From positions 248,001 to 312,000 of the forward strand of contig QXXF01000003.1 in NCBI GenBank assembly GCA_009911365.1: a stretch of DNA of 64,000 bases, given 5' to 3'. The notes under the pieces were generated by a model. That model ran no database searches, was not told the DNA's origin, and was given only the letters and a program-made list of their open reading frames with translations. Source of the stretch: Clostridiales bacterium. GTDB taxonomy: Bacteria; Bacillota; Clostridia; Peptostreptococcales; Anaerovoracaceae. Position 1 is the stretch's first letter, and every line of letters starts with the position of its first letter. The position numbers and the translations under genes are program-made. Shown here piece after piece: positions 26,696 to 36,081 of this stretch.

Positions 26696-27817
26696 TTGAA
26701 TGACTTACAGCGACTGACCCTGCATCGCAGGGAGCTGCATAAAATACCGGAGCTGAGCAAAACGCTCCCTAAAACAAAAGCATACATAAAGTCCGTGCTG
26801 GACGCACTGGACTGTCAGATCATCGAAGTTTTGGAGTCCGGCGTATGTGCGTATTTCGACAGGGGAAAGGAGACGACCATCGCTTATCGGGCTGATATGG
26901 ACGCATTGCCGGTGACAGAGGTAAATGTCTGCGACTACGCTTCCACCCATCAGGGCAGGATGCATGCCTGCGGCCACGATGCGCATTCAGCTGTGTTGTT
27001 AGGATTCGCCCAGTATGTGGATACGCAGAAAGAACTGCCTCATAATGTGCTTTGTGTGTTTCAGCCAGCCGAAGAAACCACTGGCGGCGCAAAGGATATC
27101 TGCGAGACGGGGATCTTTCAGAAGTACAATGTCAGCCGTGTCTTTGGCCTGCACCTGTGGCCATTTATTGACGCTGGGAAAATTGCCAGCAAATCCGGGC
27201 CAATGATGCCCCGCTCTTCGGAAATCACCATTGAAGTTTTTGGCCGCTCTTCCCACGCCACTGCGCCGGAAAAGGGGATAGACGCATTGTTCATCGCCAG
27301 CCAGTACATCCAGCAGTTGTATGACGCTCATCGAGCAGGCATGCGGCCTAATCCCACGCCGGAGGAGAGGACTATCATTCAAATCTGCAAAATGGAAAGC
27401 GGCACCGCACGAAACGTGATTTCTGGATACAGCACCCTCTTGGGTACCATGCGGGCCTTTTCTGATGAAGATTTCGCCGGACTGGTTCAGCTGCTGGAAG
27501 ACACGGCCCAAAGGTTATCTGTTGAGTACGGCTGCCGAATCACTGCCGAGCACAGTGAAGGCTATCCGCCAGTGGTCAACGATCCTGCGTTGTACCAGAG
27601 CCTTTTGCCAGCTTTGCGCCAGGGCCTGGATTACGAAGAAATGCCCATCCCAGCCATGATTTCGGAGGATTATTCCTTCTATGGCTTGGAGGTGCCGTCT
27701 GTGTTCTTCTTCCTGGGGACCGGCACTGGCATCGCGCTTCACAGCAATAATTTTGACTTTGATGAGAAAATTTTGGTTCAGGGGCTGGAGATGTATAAGC
27801 TGCTGCTGCGGCAATAG
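26696..27817 (+). CDS. M20 family amidohydrolase/aminoacylase
   Basis: 373 residues from the TTG at 26696, chosen because AAGAGGT lies seven bases upstream and the product then opens with NDLQRLTLHRRELHKIPEL, the usual M20 N-terminus. An ATG at 26672 is an alternative. Metal and catalytic motifs: ADMDALPV, HACGHDAHSA, PAEETTGGA with the general-base Glu pair, and HLWP. The lid domain begins at SSEITIEVFGRSSHA. It resembles hippurate/indole-acetyl-amino acid hydrolases that release acyl groups from amino acids. Substrate not determined. Confidence 0.88.
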   Translation: MNDLQRLTLHRRELHKIPELSKTLPKTKAYIKSVLDALDCQIIEVLESGVCAYFDRGKETTIAYRADMDALPVTEVNVCDYASTHQGRMHACGHDAHSAVLLGFAQYVDTQKELPHNVLCVFQPAEETTGGAKDICETGIFQKYNVSRVFGLHLWPFIDAGKIASKSGPMMPRSSEITIEVFGRSSHATAPEKGIDALFIASQYIQQLYDAHRAGMRPNPTPEERTIIQICKMESGTARNVISGYSTLLGTMRAFSDEDFAGLVQLLEDTAQRLSVEYGCRITAEHSEGYPPVVNDPALYQSLLPALRQGLDYEEMPIPAMISEDYSFYGLEVPSVFFFLGTGTGIALHSNNFDFDEKILVQGLEMYKLLLRQ

Positions 27818-27868
27818 TGCGTTGTTTTTTGGAAAAGGCAGATGCGCCTGCTTTGAAATCGGCGGCAC

Positions 27869-28011
27869 GGCGGGTTCGAGGCGAAAAAGAGGAATATGGA
27901 ACCCGCCAAGTGTAACGTAGTTCCGGATTTAACGCATAAAAAAGCACCATTGAACCCGCTGAGTTCAGAGAAGCTTCAAGTTGAAAGCGGGGGAACGAGC
28001 ATCCCACCGCT
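27869..28011. other. Gene-free stretch with two inverted repeats
   Basis: Between the convergent M20 and NYN genes. GGCGGGTTC (27869-27877) pairs perfectly with GAACCCGCC (27899-27907), and AGCGGGGGA (27986-27994) pairs with TCCCACCGCT (28002-28011) with one bulge. Neither has a clear T tract; they may be weak terminators for one or both genes. Confidence 0.45.
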
Positions 28012-28041
28012 GTCTCCAGTGATAGGAGCTTTTGTTTTACG

Positions 28042-28716
28042 TCAATCTTGCTTGCCTTTTTTAGGGTTTGGCGCAAAAGTTCGCAGTCCATCAATATGCT
28101 CGAACAATTCTGGCTTTATGTCGATCCACATTGGATCAAGGACGAAATCAATTCCTTCGCGGCGAGCCAATTTAGCAGCTGGAACGAAATCGCTGTCTCC
28201 GGAGATCAGGATGATTTTTTCTACCTGCTTTTTGTAAGAAAGCGATGCGATGTCAATTCCGATTTTCATATCCACGCCTTTTTGCTTTACATCAAGGGTG
28301 AAATTTTCTTCGCTCAAATCAGCTAACTGCAAAGAGCCATGGCATAGTCGTTTCACTGCGTCAGGGCGTAATGTATAACATGCTTGCGCCTCGGCGAGAG
28401 CACCGAGCCGCAATGCGACTTTGCGTTGTCCCTTTAGGGCCCCGAGAAAATCTTGCATCCATTTGTAAAGGTCAGATTTGCTAAAGTCGAAGGTCCTTTG
28501 GCTTAAAGGGTGATAGACCTTCTTTTTCATTGGAGGGCAATCATAATAAAATATCCTGTACAAATCATAATGCGTTTTGTCCTTCGTGTCATTGACATGC
28601 TTATAGCAGTATGTAATCAAATCGTCAAGCCTTTCATCGGGACGTTTTTCGCCATAGAGCGCTTGCGCCCGCCGTCTGTAAAATCCTCCATCGACTAGTA
28701 TTGCGATTTTTGGCAT
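28042..28716 (-). CDS. NYN-domain (PIN-like) putative RNase
   Basis: 224 residues. The fold signature is visible: ILVDGGFYRRR with D9 at the first strand, a middle acidic segment KIGIDIASL, and ISGDSDFVPAAKLARREG, giving the four-acid metal site of NYN/LabA-type nucleases. The start at 28716 follows AAAGGAG. It is transcribed alone from a near-consensus promoter with a folded leader of about 105 bases. Relatives are often linked to phage defence or RNA decay, but nothing here fixes its role. Confidence 0.85.
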   Translation of the reverse strand: MPKIAILVDGGFYRRRAQALYGEKRPDERLDDLITYCYKHVNDTKDKTHYDLYRIFYYDCPPMKKKVYHPLSQRTFDFSKSDLYKWMQDFLGALKGQRKVALRLGALAEAQACYTLRPDAVKRLCHGSLQLADLSEENFTLDVKQKGVDMKIGIDIASLSYKKQVEKIILISGDSDFVPAAKLARREGIDFVLDPMWIDIKPELFEHIDGLRTFAPNPKKGKQD

Positions 28717-28824
28717 TTTAGACTCCTTTCTCAAATAAAAACACCCTTGGGTTCGCTACGTCCCTTATCTAGGGAGAGGTACTGCCAAGGGCAAAATTAA
28801 CTCTGTAATCCTTTTACGGATTAC
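28717..28824 (-). promoter_or_regulatory. Structured 5' leader of the NYN gene
   Basis: Two stem-loops lie between promoter and gene: GTAATCC/GGATTAC (28805-28824, 6-base loop) and an outer stem CCCTTGG/CCAAGGG (28744-28791) that holds an inner TCCCT/AGGGA stem (28761-28775). No known riboswitch class recognised. A folded leader before a predicted RNase suggests autoregulation by cleavage, or protein binding. Confidence 0.55.
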
Positions 28825-28829
28825 TTAAT

Positions 28830-28858
28830 ATATTATGCTCCGAGCCACGATTTGTCAA
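28830..28858 (-). promoter_or_regulatory. Sigma-70 promoter of the NYN gene
   Basis: Perfect TTGACA, 17 bases, TAATAT on the minus strand. Upstream of it (28859-29035) no gene was found. Confidence 0.8.
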
Positions 28859-29035
28859 CCGCTTTTGTACGAACTTTTACAGAAATTTATTTAAACGTAG
28901 AGAACGTGTCGCCGGAGATCAGCGTATTCCCCTTTTGTATTTTTCTTGGGGTGAGTAGCGCTAGATCATGTTCTCGCTTCAGCAATTTCACTGAAAATTA
29001 CTGCCCATATGGGCGGTATCAATCAACGTAGCTTC

Positions 29036-29509
29036 CTATATAAGTTCCTGGTCTAAAAGAAAATCGATCAGATTGATATGCAGAATGCCGCTATCATCAT
29101 ACCAACGCTTGCCAATATCGTTTCTTACTACAATCTTAGGGAAAGAGTCCCCGGTAAGGGCAAATGGCTTGAGTTCTATATCGGCTTTCTCCTGTGTAGA
29201 CATAGCATAAGCGGATTGTATATAGGTTTTCTTTCCTCCTGAAGCAACAACAAAATCAATTTCTCTCGTAGTGCGCACAGAATTTCCGTTTTCATTCATC
29301 GTTCTTGCGTAGACAACGCCAACATCAACAGAAAACTGCCGGTTGATCAACTCGTTGTATATGATGTTTTCCATGATATGAGTCATCTCTTGCTGACGGA
29401 AACCAATGCGAGCATTTCTAAGACCGATATCTTCACTGTAATATTTGTTAGGCGAATCAAAATAGGATTTCCTTTTGCATCTTATTTCCTGCCCGCTTTC
29501 AAGTTTTCA
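29036..29509 (-). pseudogene. C-terminal remnant of a DUF4143 ATPase
   Basis: The minus-strand frame reads FDSPNKYYSEDIGLRNARIG, then RQQEMTHIMENIIYNEL and ends in LIDFLLDQELI, the C-terminal DUF4143 part of AAA_14-type ATPases. The N-terminal ATPase domain with the P-loop is absent, and the frame meets a stop upstream of 29509. An ATG at 29386 could still give a 116-residue peptide. Imperfect 30-base repeats (28989-29021 and 29507-29540) stand on either side. Confidence 0.75.
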
Positions 29510-29695
29510 TTGAATATTATCGCCCATAACGGCAGAAATATGCACTGGTATGAACGATCATCTGCTTATGCTATTTCTTAACTCTGAGCTTGGAAAGATA
29601 GGTGGGATCAAAGGCATGTTCCAGTAAAAATGTGATATTTTCACAAAATTCACACGAAATCCGAAAAAAAGTTGTAGAAAAACACAAAAAAGGGG

Positions 29696-29724
29696 TTGCA
29701 ATTTCAAACAATATCTAGTACACT
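29696..29724 (+). promoter_or_regulatory. Sigma-70 promoter of the lysine operon
   Basis: TTGCAA, 17 bases, TACACT. Start of transcription near 29731, just before the riboswitch P1 stem. Confidence 0.65.
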
Positions 29725-29734
29725 AGTGTTTAAG

Positions 29735-29940
29735 TTGATAGAGGCGCGAAGCAAAAAGAAGAATCGGAGAGCCGGCAGGTGATGACCTGATTTGGAGGTG
29801 CGTTTCGCCGAACTGGGAAGCCCAGGCATGGGATCCTGGTGGGCATGCGGTTAACATCCGCATGACTGTCTGCTTTGAAGCCATTCTTAAAAGCTAAGAT
29901 TTGAGAATGCTCGGAGCAGTTGAGCTATCCTTCACATGAC
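29735..29940 (+). ncRNA. Lysine riboswitch (L box)
   Basis: Conserved L-box strings are present in order: GATAGAGGCGCGA, GAGAGCCGGCAGGTGATG, TTTCGCCGAACTGGG, then GACTGTC, a P5 hairpin (CATTCTTA/TGAGAATG) and CTATC. P1 forms between GATAG (29737-29741) and CTATC (29935-29939). It lies before lysA, the first of six lysine genes, so lysine should repress the operon. Confidence 0.93.
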
Positions 29941-29997
29941 ATTTGATGAACTTGCATCGAACAGGTAGCACGAGCTGCCATGGACAGTGCCATTTCA

Positions 29998-30026
29998 GTC
30001 AGCGAGGATTGCTCGCTGACTTTTTT
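29998..30026 (+). terminator. Riboswitch-controlled terminator
   Basis: GTCAGCGA pairs with TCGCTGAC over a short loop, followed by TTTTTT. It is the off-state terminator of the lysine riboswitch. Bases 30027-30279 to lysA hold no convincing gene. Confidence 0.88.
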
Positions 30027-30279
30027 CGTTGATGAAGGAAAACGCGGCCCATGACTTAAGGTGCCGGTCGATTGCCGCATTGTGTGGGCATGACAGCGTT
30101 TCAGCAAAAGTTCGTGTTTTCGCTTTTGTGGCCTTCCTCCAAAAAGTAAAGAAAGCGGGCTGCCAGAACGCCTTTGATCTTTCAGATGCGATCTGGACTC
30201 ATCTGTACGAATCTATACAAAATTTTCAAGGGGCAAGATCCTATCAACAACAATACCAATAGAAAAGAGAAGATAAAGC

Positions 30280-31560
30280 ATGGCAAATTTAGAAATCGGA
30301 GGGATCGACTGCCGGAACCTGGCAGCCGTTTCAGGAACACCGCTTCTTGTCTACGATGAAGAAAAAATCGAAACTCAATTCGCAGCTGCCACGGAAAACT
30401 TCAAATCCCAGGAATTCGACACGGAAGTCGTATATGCGGCAAAGGCCTTTTCCTGCACAGCGATCTTTGAAAAAGCCCAGCAGGCAGGCGCAGGACTGGA
30501 TGTGGTAAGCGGCGGAGAACTATACTGCGCACGGCAAGCGGGCGTGGACATGAAAAAGGTTTACTTCCACGGGAACAACAAATCCACGGAAGAGTTGGAA
30601 ATGGCTCTAAAGCTGGGATGCGGCACCATTGTGCTGGACAATGACATGGAATGCGAGCGGCTGATCACCCTTTCTGAAAGGGAGAAAATCTCGATAGACG
30701 TTCTTCTGCGGGTCAACCCGGGGATCGAGGCTCACACCCACGAATATATCCAAACATCGGGCTCTGATTCCAAATTCGGAATTTCCATCAAAAAGACAGA
30801 GCAAATACAAAGCCTGGCACAAAAAGTCCTGGATAGTAGCTACGTGAATTTCAAAGGTTTCCATAGCCATATCGGCTCGCAGATCACAGAAACCGAAGGC
30901 TTTGAAAAAGCGCTGGAAATCATGATCAGCTTTATCAGCGATATGAAACAGCAGGGCGTGCCAGCGGAGGTCCTAAGCATTGGCGGCGGGTTCGGCATTC
31001 GGTACACGGAGGAGGATCAACCTATCCCTTTGGGAGAAATGGCGGCAAGACTGGCTCGTATCTGCGAAAAGCAGCTAGCAGAAAAAAACTTACAATTGAA
31101 AAAACTAATCATGGAGCCAGGGCGCTCTATCGTAGGGGAGGCGGGATACTCACTTTATAAAGTGGGGTTCAGTAAAGATACGGACACCAAGCATTTCCTC
31201 TTTGTGGACGGCGGCATGAGCGATAACATCAGGCCGGCTCTTTACCAGGCCAAATACAGCTGTGACATCGCCACTCGCATGGGAGAGGCCAAAGACAAGA
31301 CCTACTGCGTTGCCGGAAAAAACTGCGAGTCAGGAGATATCCTCATTCAGGAAGCGCAGCTTCCGTCTTCTGCGGCAGAGGGGGACCTCCTGGTGATCTA
31401 CGCTGCCGGAGCTTATGGATATTCCATGGCCAGCAATTACAATCGAGCAGGACGGCCAGAAGTGGTTTTCGTCAAAAAAGGCAAGGCCCGCAGAGTCCTC
31501 AAACGAGAAACTTACCAGGATCAGCTCCGGCTGGAAACAGATGAACAACTGATATTTTAG
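30280..31560 (+). CDS. lysA: Diaminopimelate decarboxylase
   Basis: 426 residues, usual length. Converts meso-diaminopimelate to lysine with PLP. The PLP lysine is in VVYAAKAFS (K55), the phosphate loop in SIGGGFGIRY, and later motifs EPGRSIVG and NCESGD (the catalytic Cys of the partner active site) are intact. RBS AGAGAAG. It heads the operon behind the lysine riboswitch, so the final enzyme of the pathway is the first to be shut off. Confidence 0.96.
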   Translation: MANLEIGGIDCRNLAAVSGTPLLVYDEEKIETQFAAATENFKSQEFDTEVVYAAKAFSCTAIFEKAQQAGAGLDVVSGGELYCARQAGVDMKKVYFHGNNKSTEELEMALKLGCGTIVLDNDMECERLITLSEREKISIDVLLRVNPGIEAHTHEYIQTSGSDSKFGISIKKTEQIQSLAQKVLDSSYVNFKGFHSHIGSQITETEGFEKALEIMISFISDMKQQGVPAEVLSIGGGFGIRYTEEDQPIPLGEMAARLARICEKQLAEKNLQLKKLIMEPGRSIVGEAGYSLYKVGFSKDTDTKHFLFVDGGMSDNIRPALYQAKYSCDIATRMGEAKDKTYCVAGKNCESGDILIQEAQLPSSAAEGDLLVIYAAGAYGYSMASNYNRAGRPEVVFVKKGKARRVLKRETYQDQLRLETDEQLIF

Positions 31561-31575
31561 GAAAGGAAAAACAAT

Positions 31576-32787
31576 ATGAACGTAGTACAAAAATACAATG
31601 GAAGATGCGTGGACACCATTGACAAAATAAGGGCCATCGCGCAAAACGTGGCTGAAACTAGAAAAGAAGGAGATGGATTGGTTATCGTGGCTAGTGCCAT
31701 GGGCCGGACCACCGACAAACTGACAAGAATGGCGCAGGAAGCGGGCACGGACATTCCAAAGAGAGAAATGGATGCGCTTCTAGCCACAGGGGAACAACAG
31801 TCTGTGGCGCTTTTGGCCATTGCGCTGAACAGCTTGGGAATCCCAGCGGTTTCCATGACCGGATTTCAGTCAGGATTCATCACCAACGATTATCACACAA
31901 ATGCCAGAATCAAAGAAATCAACACAGAACGAGTAGAAGAAATTCTAGCAGAGGGAAAGATTCCCATTGTGGCTGGCTTTCAAGGAGTCAGCGAAGACGG
32001 CGATGTGACCACCCTGGGAAGAGGCGGCTCCGACATTACCGCAGTGGCCATCGCGGCTCATTTAGGCTGGCCTTGTGAAGTGTACAGCACCGCAGAATGT
32101 TTATACACCGTGGATCCAGCGATTTATCCGCAGGCAAAGAGGCTGCCCTCCATCACTTATGAGGAAATGATGGAACTAGCGCATCTGGGTGCTGACAAGC
32201 TGGAGACTCGTAGCGTGGAGCTGGCAAAAAAATACAACGTACAGTTATTTTTAGGTAAATCATTGGAAAGGGATAAAAATAAAGGAACATATATCATGAA
32301 CAACAACGAAAATTTATTAGTAGAAGATATGCCAATCACAGGCATGAGCATACAGGAAGATATCACGATTTTCACTCTGAGAAACATCAAAAATGACGGC
32401 AAGACCGTAGCGGAATGCTTCAAGTTGCTGGGGGAAATGAACATCAACGTGGACATGATTTCCCAACAGAACACTGGTAAGGAAACTTGCTCCGTATCCT
32501 TTAGCTGCACCAGAGAACAGGGCAGAGAATTAAAGAAAAACATCGATGCGGACAAAGCCTTTGCGGGCGTGATGGTGGAATGTGAAGACGATTTGGCTAT
32601 GATTTCCCTGGTAGGCGTTGGCATGGCTACTCACTCCGGCGTTGCCAGCGAAGTGTTCAACGTTCTGGCGGAAAACGACATCAAATACTATCACATCACT
32701 ACTTCGGAAATTTCCATTTCCGTCACAGTGGACATGGAGTGGAAGATCAAAGCGGCCATTGCTTTGTGCCAAGCATTTGATCTGTAA
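31576..32787 (+). CDS. lysC: Aspartokinase-like protein with diverged active-site motifs
   Basis: 403 residues, kinase domain then two ACT domains (from about 255), the class II-like lysine-sensitive layout. It should phosphorylate aspartate at the head of the pathway. The signature KFGGTS is KYNGRC here (K6 kept), the TDVDGVYT stretch reads STAECLYT, and the HPR element in the LHPRSVE region reads ETR. GRGGSDITAVA is conserved. The changes fall on substrate and nucleotide contacts, so activity is uncertain. It could be a clade-specific active variant, a regulatory paralogue or an enzyme for another amino acid. AAAGGA precedes the start, 15 bases after lysA. Confidence 0.85.
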   Translation: MNVVQKYNGRCVDTIDKIRAIAQNVAETRKEGDGLVIVASAMGRTTDKLTRMAQEAGTDIPKREMDALLATGEQQSVALLAIALNSLGIPAVSMTGFQSGFITNDYHTNARIKEINTERVEEILAEGKIPIVAGFQGVSEDGDVTTLGRGGSDITAVAIAAHLGWPCEVYSTAECLYTVDPAIYPQAKRLPSITYEEMMELAHLGADKLETRSVELAKKYNVQLFLGKSLERDKNKGTYIMNNNENLLVEDMPITGMSIQEDITIFTLRNIKNDGKTVAECFKLLGEMNINVDMISQQNTGKETCSVSFSCTREQGRELKKNIDADKAFAGVMVECEDDLAMISLVGVGMATHSGVASEVFNVLAENDIKYYHITTSEISISVTVDMEWKIKAAIALCQAFDL

Positions 32788-32811
32788 AACAAGAAAGACA
32801 GGAGAGGTTTT

Positions 32812-33639
32812 ATGATTGGATTCGCGAAGTATCACGGGTGCGGAAATAATTTCGTCATCGTCAGAGAGGCGGAGGTATCAGGCAGAGACTACAGCCGTCT
32901 GGCCCAAGCCATGTGCGCTATGGCAACAGGGATCGGCGCGGACGGGTTGATCATCGTCAGGGAAGAGCCCGCGCTGGAAATGGTGTTCTATAACATGGAC
33001 GGAAGCCGCGCGCCTATGTGCGGCAATGGGATCCGGTGCTTCGCCGCTTACTGCTACGACCAGGGGATCCAGAGAGAGCGGGTTTATCCAGTTCAGACTC
33101 TGGCAGGAGAAATGATCGTCCAGCGGCTAAAGGAGGACCCTTTCACCGTGGAAATCAGCATGGGAAAGCCTAGCTTTCGGTCAGAAGATTTCGGCGTACT
33201 GGACGGTTCGGAAACCTTCATTGACCAGCGGCTGGAAACCACGGAAGGCGCGTTTACGGTCAGCAGCTGCTTCATGGGCACGGTCCATACGGTAGTTTGG
33301 GTTGATGAAGGCGACTTTCCATCAGAGGTCGCAGCGGCCCAGTTGTCGAACCACCCTGTTTTTTCAGAAAAAACCAATGTAAACTTTGTAAAGAAACTAG
33401 ATTCCGCGACTTTGGAGATCAAAACATATGAGCGGGGCGTGGGCTTTACCTTCGCCTGCGGCACAGGCGCATGTGCCTCACAAGTTTTTGGTGTCCGAGA
33501 GGGCAAGACTGACGATCAAGTTACGGTTCGCCTGCCTTATGGACAGCTGATTATCACACAGCTGCCGGATGGTGAGATCAAAATGGCGGGGCCAGCCGTG
33601 AGAGTCGCGGAGGGGACATATATGCAGGAGGAAGACTAA
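32812..33639 (+). CDS. dapF: Diaminopimelate epimerase
   Basis: 275 residues. The two catalytic cysteines are present: C70 in MCGNGIRC and C216 in ACGTGACAS. The opening AKYHGCGNNFV is the usual KxHGxGNDF motif with N for D. It interconverts LL- and meso-diaminopimelate. RBS AGGAGAGG; the next gene begins one base after its stop. Confidence 0.95.
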   Translation: MIGFAKYHGCGNNFVIVREAEVSGRDYSRLAQAMCAMATGIGADGLIIVREEPALEMVFYNMDGSRAPMCGNGIRCFAAYCYDQGIQRERVYPVQTLAGEMIVQRLKEDPFTVEISMGKPSFRSEDFGVLDGSETFIDQRLETTEGAFTVSSCFMGTVHTVVWVDEGDFPSEVAAAQLSNHPVFSEKTNVNFVKKLDSATLEIKTYERGVGFTFACGTGACASQVFGVREGKTDDQVTVRLPYGQLIITQLPDGEIKMAGPAVRVAEGTYMQEED

Positions 33640-33640
33640 C

Positions 33641-34516
33641 ATGATAACAGGTTCAATGGTGGCGCTAATCACACCATTTCACGAAGACGGAAGTGTCAAT
33701 TATCAGCGGCTAGCGGAGCTGATCGAATGGCATATCGAAGAACAGACCGATGCGATCCTGGTGCTGGGGACAACGGCAGAAACGCCGGCTCTCACTGTGA
33801 CAGAAGAAGATGAGATCGCTCGGATTTCCATAGAAACAGCGGCGGGAAGAGTTCCTATCATCGTAGGAAGCGGCTCCAACAATACCATGATCGCCATGGA
33901 GCAGAGCGTCAAGTATGAGAAAATGGGAGCTGACGGGCTGCTGGTCATCACCCCGTACTACAACAAGACTAACAAAGCTGGAATGGTAAACCATTTCTAC
34001 ACAGTGGCGGATGCGGTGAACATTCCTATCTACGTGTACAATGTGCCGGGAAGGACAGGGGTTTCCCTGACTTACGAAGCATTAGCGGAGATCAGCAAGC
34101 ATAAGAATATTGTAGGGATCAAGGAAGCCAGCGGGGACATGTCTTTTATCACTAAGATTTCCAGGCTGATCAACGAAAACTTTAATGTGTACTGCGGAAA
34201 TGACGATATTTCCATCCCGCTCATGTCCATGGGCGGCGCAGGGATTATTTCCGTACTGGCAAACATTCTGCCGAGACAGACTCACGACATGGCTATGGCG
34301 TATCTCAATGGGGACGTGAAGAAAGCGGCGGAAATGCAAAAGTATTACCTGGATTTCATCAATGCGCTGTTCATTGAGACCAACCCGATCCCAATCAAGG
34401 AGGCCATGAATTTGGCAGGTATGAATGTTGGCGGATATCGGATGCCTCTGTGCCCGATGGAAGAGGACACCAAGGCAAAGCTGATTGAAACCATGAAAGC
34501 CATTGACCTGCTGTAG
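33641..34516 (+). CDS. dapA: 4-Hydroxy-tetrahydrodipicolinate synthase
   Basis: 291 residues, class I aldolase barrel. Schiff-base lysine K161 in VGIKEASGD, catalytic Tyr in VYNVPGRT, and the TTAETPAL loop near residue 44-51 (TTGE in most homologues, here TTAE). It condenses pyruvate with aspartate semialdehyde. RBS AGGAGGAAG overlaps the end of dapF, so the genes are coupled. Confidence 0.95.
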   Translation: MITGSMVALITPFHEDGSVNYQRLAELIEWHIEEQTDAILVLGTTAETPALTVTEEDEIARISIETAAGRVPIIVGSGSNNTMIAMEQSVKYEKMGADGLLVITPYYNKTNKAGMVNHFYTVADAVNIPIYVYNVPGRTGVSLTYEALAEISKHKNIVGIKEASGDMSFITKISRLINENFNVYCGNDDISIPLMSMGGAGIISVLANILPRQTHDMAMAYLNGDVKKAAEMQKYYLDFINALFIETNPIPIKEAMNLAGMNVGGYRMPLCPMEEDTKAKLIETMKAIDLL

Positions 34517-34562
34517 GCATTGGATCTTGGCCTGATCATATGGAAAGGAGCATGGAATAAAC

Positions 34563-35276
34563 ATGATAAAAGCAGCCATTTTAGGTGCGGGAGCCATGGG
34601 AAAGGTCCTGGCTCAGACCATCGAGGAGCAGGAGGGTATTTCCGTTGCGGCCATGGTAGAGCCTCGAAACGGGGAAACTTTAGAAGGTGACGTGGATGTG
34701 GTCATTGATTTCAGCAACCCGGACAATTTGGAAATGCTGGTGGAATTTTGCGAAGCGGCCAGTTGTCCGGCGGTGATCGCCACCACAGGCTTTGAGCTGG
34801 AGCAGCAGGAGAAGATCAAGGCTTTGGCCCAGCAGGTGCCAGTAGTGTTCGCAGCCAATTTCTCCCTGGGGATCACCATCATGCGGCGGGTGCTGTCGGA
34901 AATTGCTCCGGTTTTGGAAGATAGTTTTGACATGGAAGTGATTGAAAAGCATCATAACAAAAAGCTGGATTCTCCAAGCGGCACGGCGAAAATGCTAGTG
35001 GCCGCTCTCAACAGCAAAGGCGATTATGAAGAAGTTCATGGCCGGGAAGGGAACCGGAAGCGGGGCAAAGAGATTGGAATCCATGCGGTCCGCGGTGGGA
35101 CGATCGCCGGTGAGCACGACGTGATCTTTGCGGGGCAAGATGAGATTTTGGAAATCAAACATACAGCGGGTTCCAAAAAAATCTTCGCTGCCGGAGCAGT
35201 GAAAGCTGCTCGTTTCACGCAGACTGCGGAGTCGGGGCTTTACGACATGGAAGATGTACTGTTTGGCGAAAAATAA
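34563..35276 (+). CDS. dapB: 4-Hydroxy-tetrahydrodipicolinate reductase
   Basis: 237 residues. Nucleotide-binding GAGAMGKVL at the N-terminus, and the substrate motif [15 protein letters not shown] near residue 130. Normal length for the short Firmicute form. GGAAAGGAG precedes the start, 46 bases after dapA. Confidence 0.95.
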   Translation: MIKAAILGAGAMGKVLAQTIEEQEGISVAAMVEPRNGETLEGDVDVVIDFSNPDNLEMLVEFCEAASCPAVIATTGFELEQQEKIKALAQQVPVVFAANFSLGITIMRRVLSEIAPVLEDSFDMEVIEKHHNKKLDSPSGTAKMLVAALNSKGDYEEVHGREGNRKRGKEIGIHAVRGGTIAGEHDVIFAGQDEILEIKHTAGSKKIFAAGAVKAARFTQTAESGLYDMEDVLFGEK

Positions 35277-35295
35277 CAAAGGAAGCGAGTTACGG

Positions 35296-35988
35296 ATGGA
35301 AGCAAGAGAATTAATAGAGTTTATTGGAAACGCGGAAAAAAAGACACCTGTAAAAGTTTATGTCAAAGAAAAAGAGCCGGTGGAGTTTGCCGGATGTCAG
35401 ATCTTCGGGACCAGCGACAAGATCGTGTTCGGTGATTGGAACACCATTAGGCCGGTGCTGGAGGCCAATAAGGATAAGATTCAGGATTTTGTGGTGGAAA
35501 ACGATTGCCGGAATTCGGCCATTCCCATGCTGGACATGAAAAACGTCAACGCCCGCATCGAGCCGGGCGCGATCATTCGGGACATGGTGGAAATCGGTGA
35601 CAACGCAGTTATCATGATGGGTGCGGTCATCAATATCGGTTCCGTGATCGGAGAAGGAACCATGATCGATATGGGCGCGGTCCTGGGAGGAAGAGCCACT
35701 GTAGGAAAAAAATGCCATATTGGCGCAGGAACCGTTCTGGCGGGAGTCATCGAGCCGCCTAACGCCACGCCTGTGATTATTGAAGACAATGTGGTCATCG
35801 GTGCTAATGCTGTTGTGCTGGAAGGCTGTAGAGTGGGCAAAGGCGCAGTGGTCGCCGCAGGCGCAGTGGTCATTGAAGATGTTCCCGCAGGTGCGGTGGT
35901 GGCGGGAGTTCCAGCCAGGATCATCAAATCCGCAGAAGACACGGCGGCGGAAAAGATAGAAATCGTCGATGCTCTGCGGCAGCTGTAG
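35296..35988 (+). CDS. dapH: Tetrahydrodipicolinate N-acetyltransferase
   Basis: 230 residues. N-terminal [10 protein letters not shown] and a left-handed beta-helix of hexapeptide repeats (about 90-205). This acetylated branch is typical of Bacillales and Clostridia. The start at 35296 is chosen because an upstream in-frame ATG lies inside dapB. It closes the operon; the deacetylase and aminotransferase needed next (DapL and PatA) are not in the window, so they must be elsewhere. Confidence 0.93.
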   Translation: MEARELIEFIGNAEKKTPVKVYVKEKEPVEFAGCQIFGTSDKIVFGDWNTIRPVLEANKDKIQDFVVENDCRNSAIPMLDMKNVNARIEPGAIIRDMVEIGDNAVIMMGAVINIGSVIGEGTMIDMGAVLGGRATVGKKCHIGAGTVLAGVIEPPNATPVIIEDNVVIGANAVVLEGCRVGKGAVVAAGAVVIEDVPAGAVVAGVPARIIKSAEDTAAEKIEIVDALRQL

Positions 35989-36017
35989 AACCGTAAAATT
36001 AGATCGAAAAGTCATGG

Positions 36018-36049
36018 GCCAGGGACCCGCATTGTTAGGCGCCCCTGGC
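36018..36049 (+). terminator. First stem-loop after dapH
   Basis: GCCAGGG pairs with CCCTGGC. The following TTTGTGG is a weak T tract, so it may only stabilise the message end. Confidence 0.45.
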
Positions 36050-36081
36050 TTTGTGGAAATACGGAATGAATCACGAAATAG

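Noticed and set aside
27861-27907. tRNA-like GCGGGTTCGAGGC string
   Set aside because: It resembles a T arm, but no acceptor, D or anticodon arms can be formed around it; it is one arm of a simple inverted repeat.
28740-28792. NYN leader as a CRISPR repeat or known riboswitch
   Set aside because: Only one copy of the stems exists and no motif of a known riboswitch class was found.
30029-30262. 77-residue frame between the lysine riboswitch terminator and lysA
   Set aside because: No ribosome site and no recognisable protein pattern; it is in the leader of the lysine operon.
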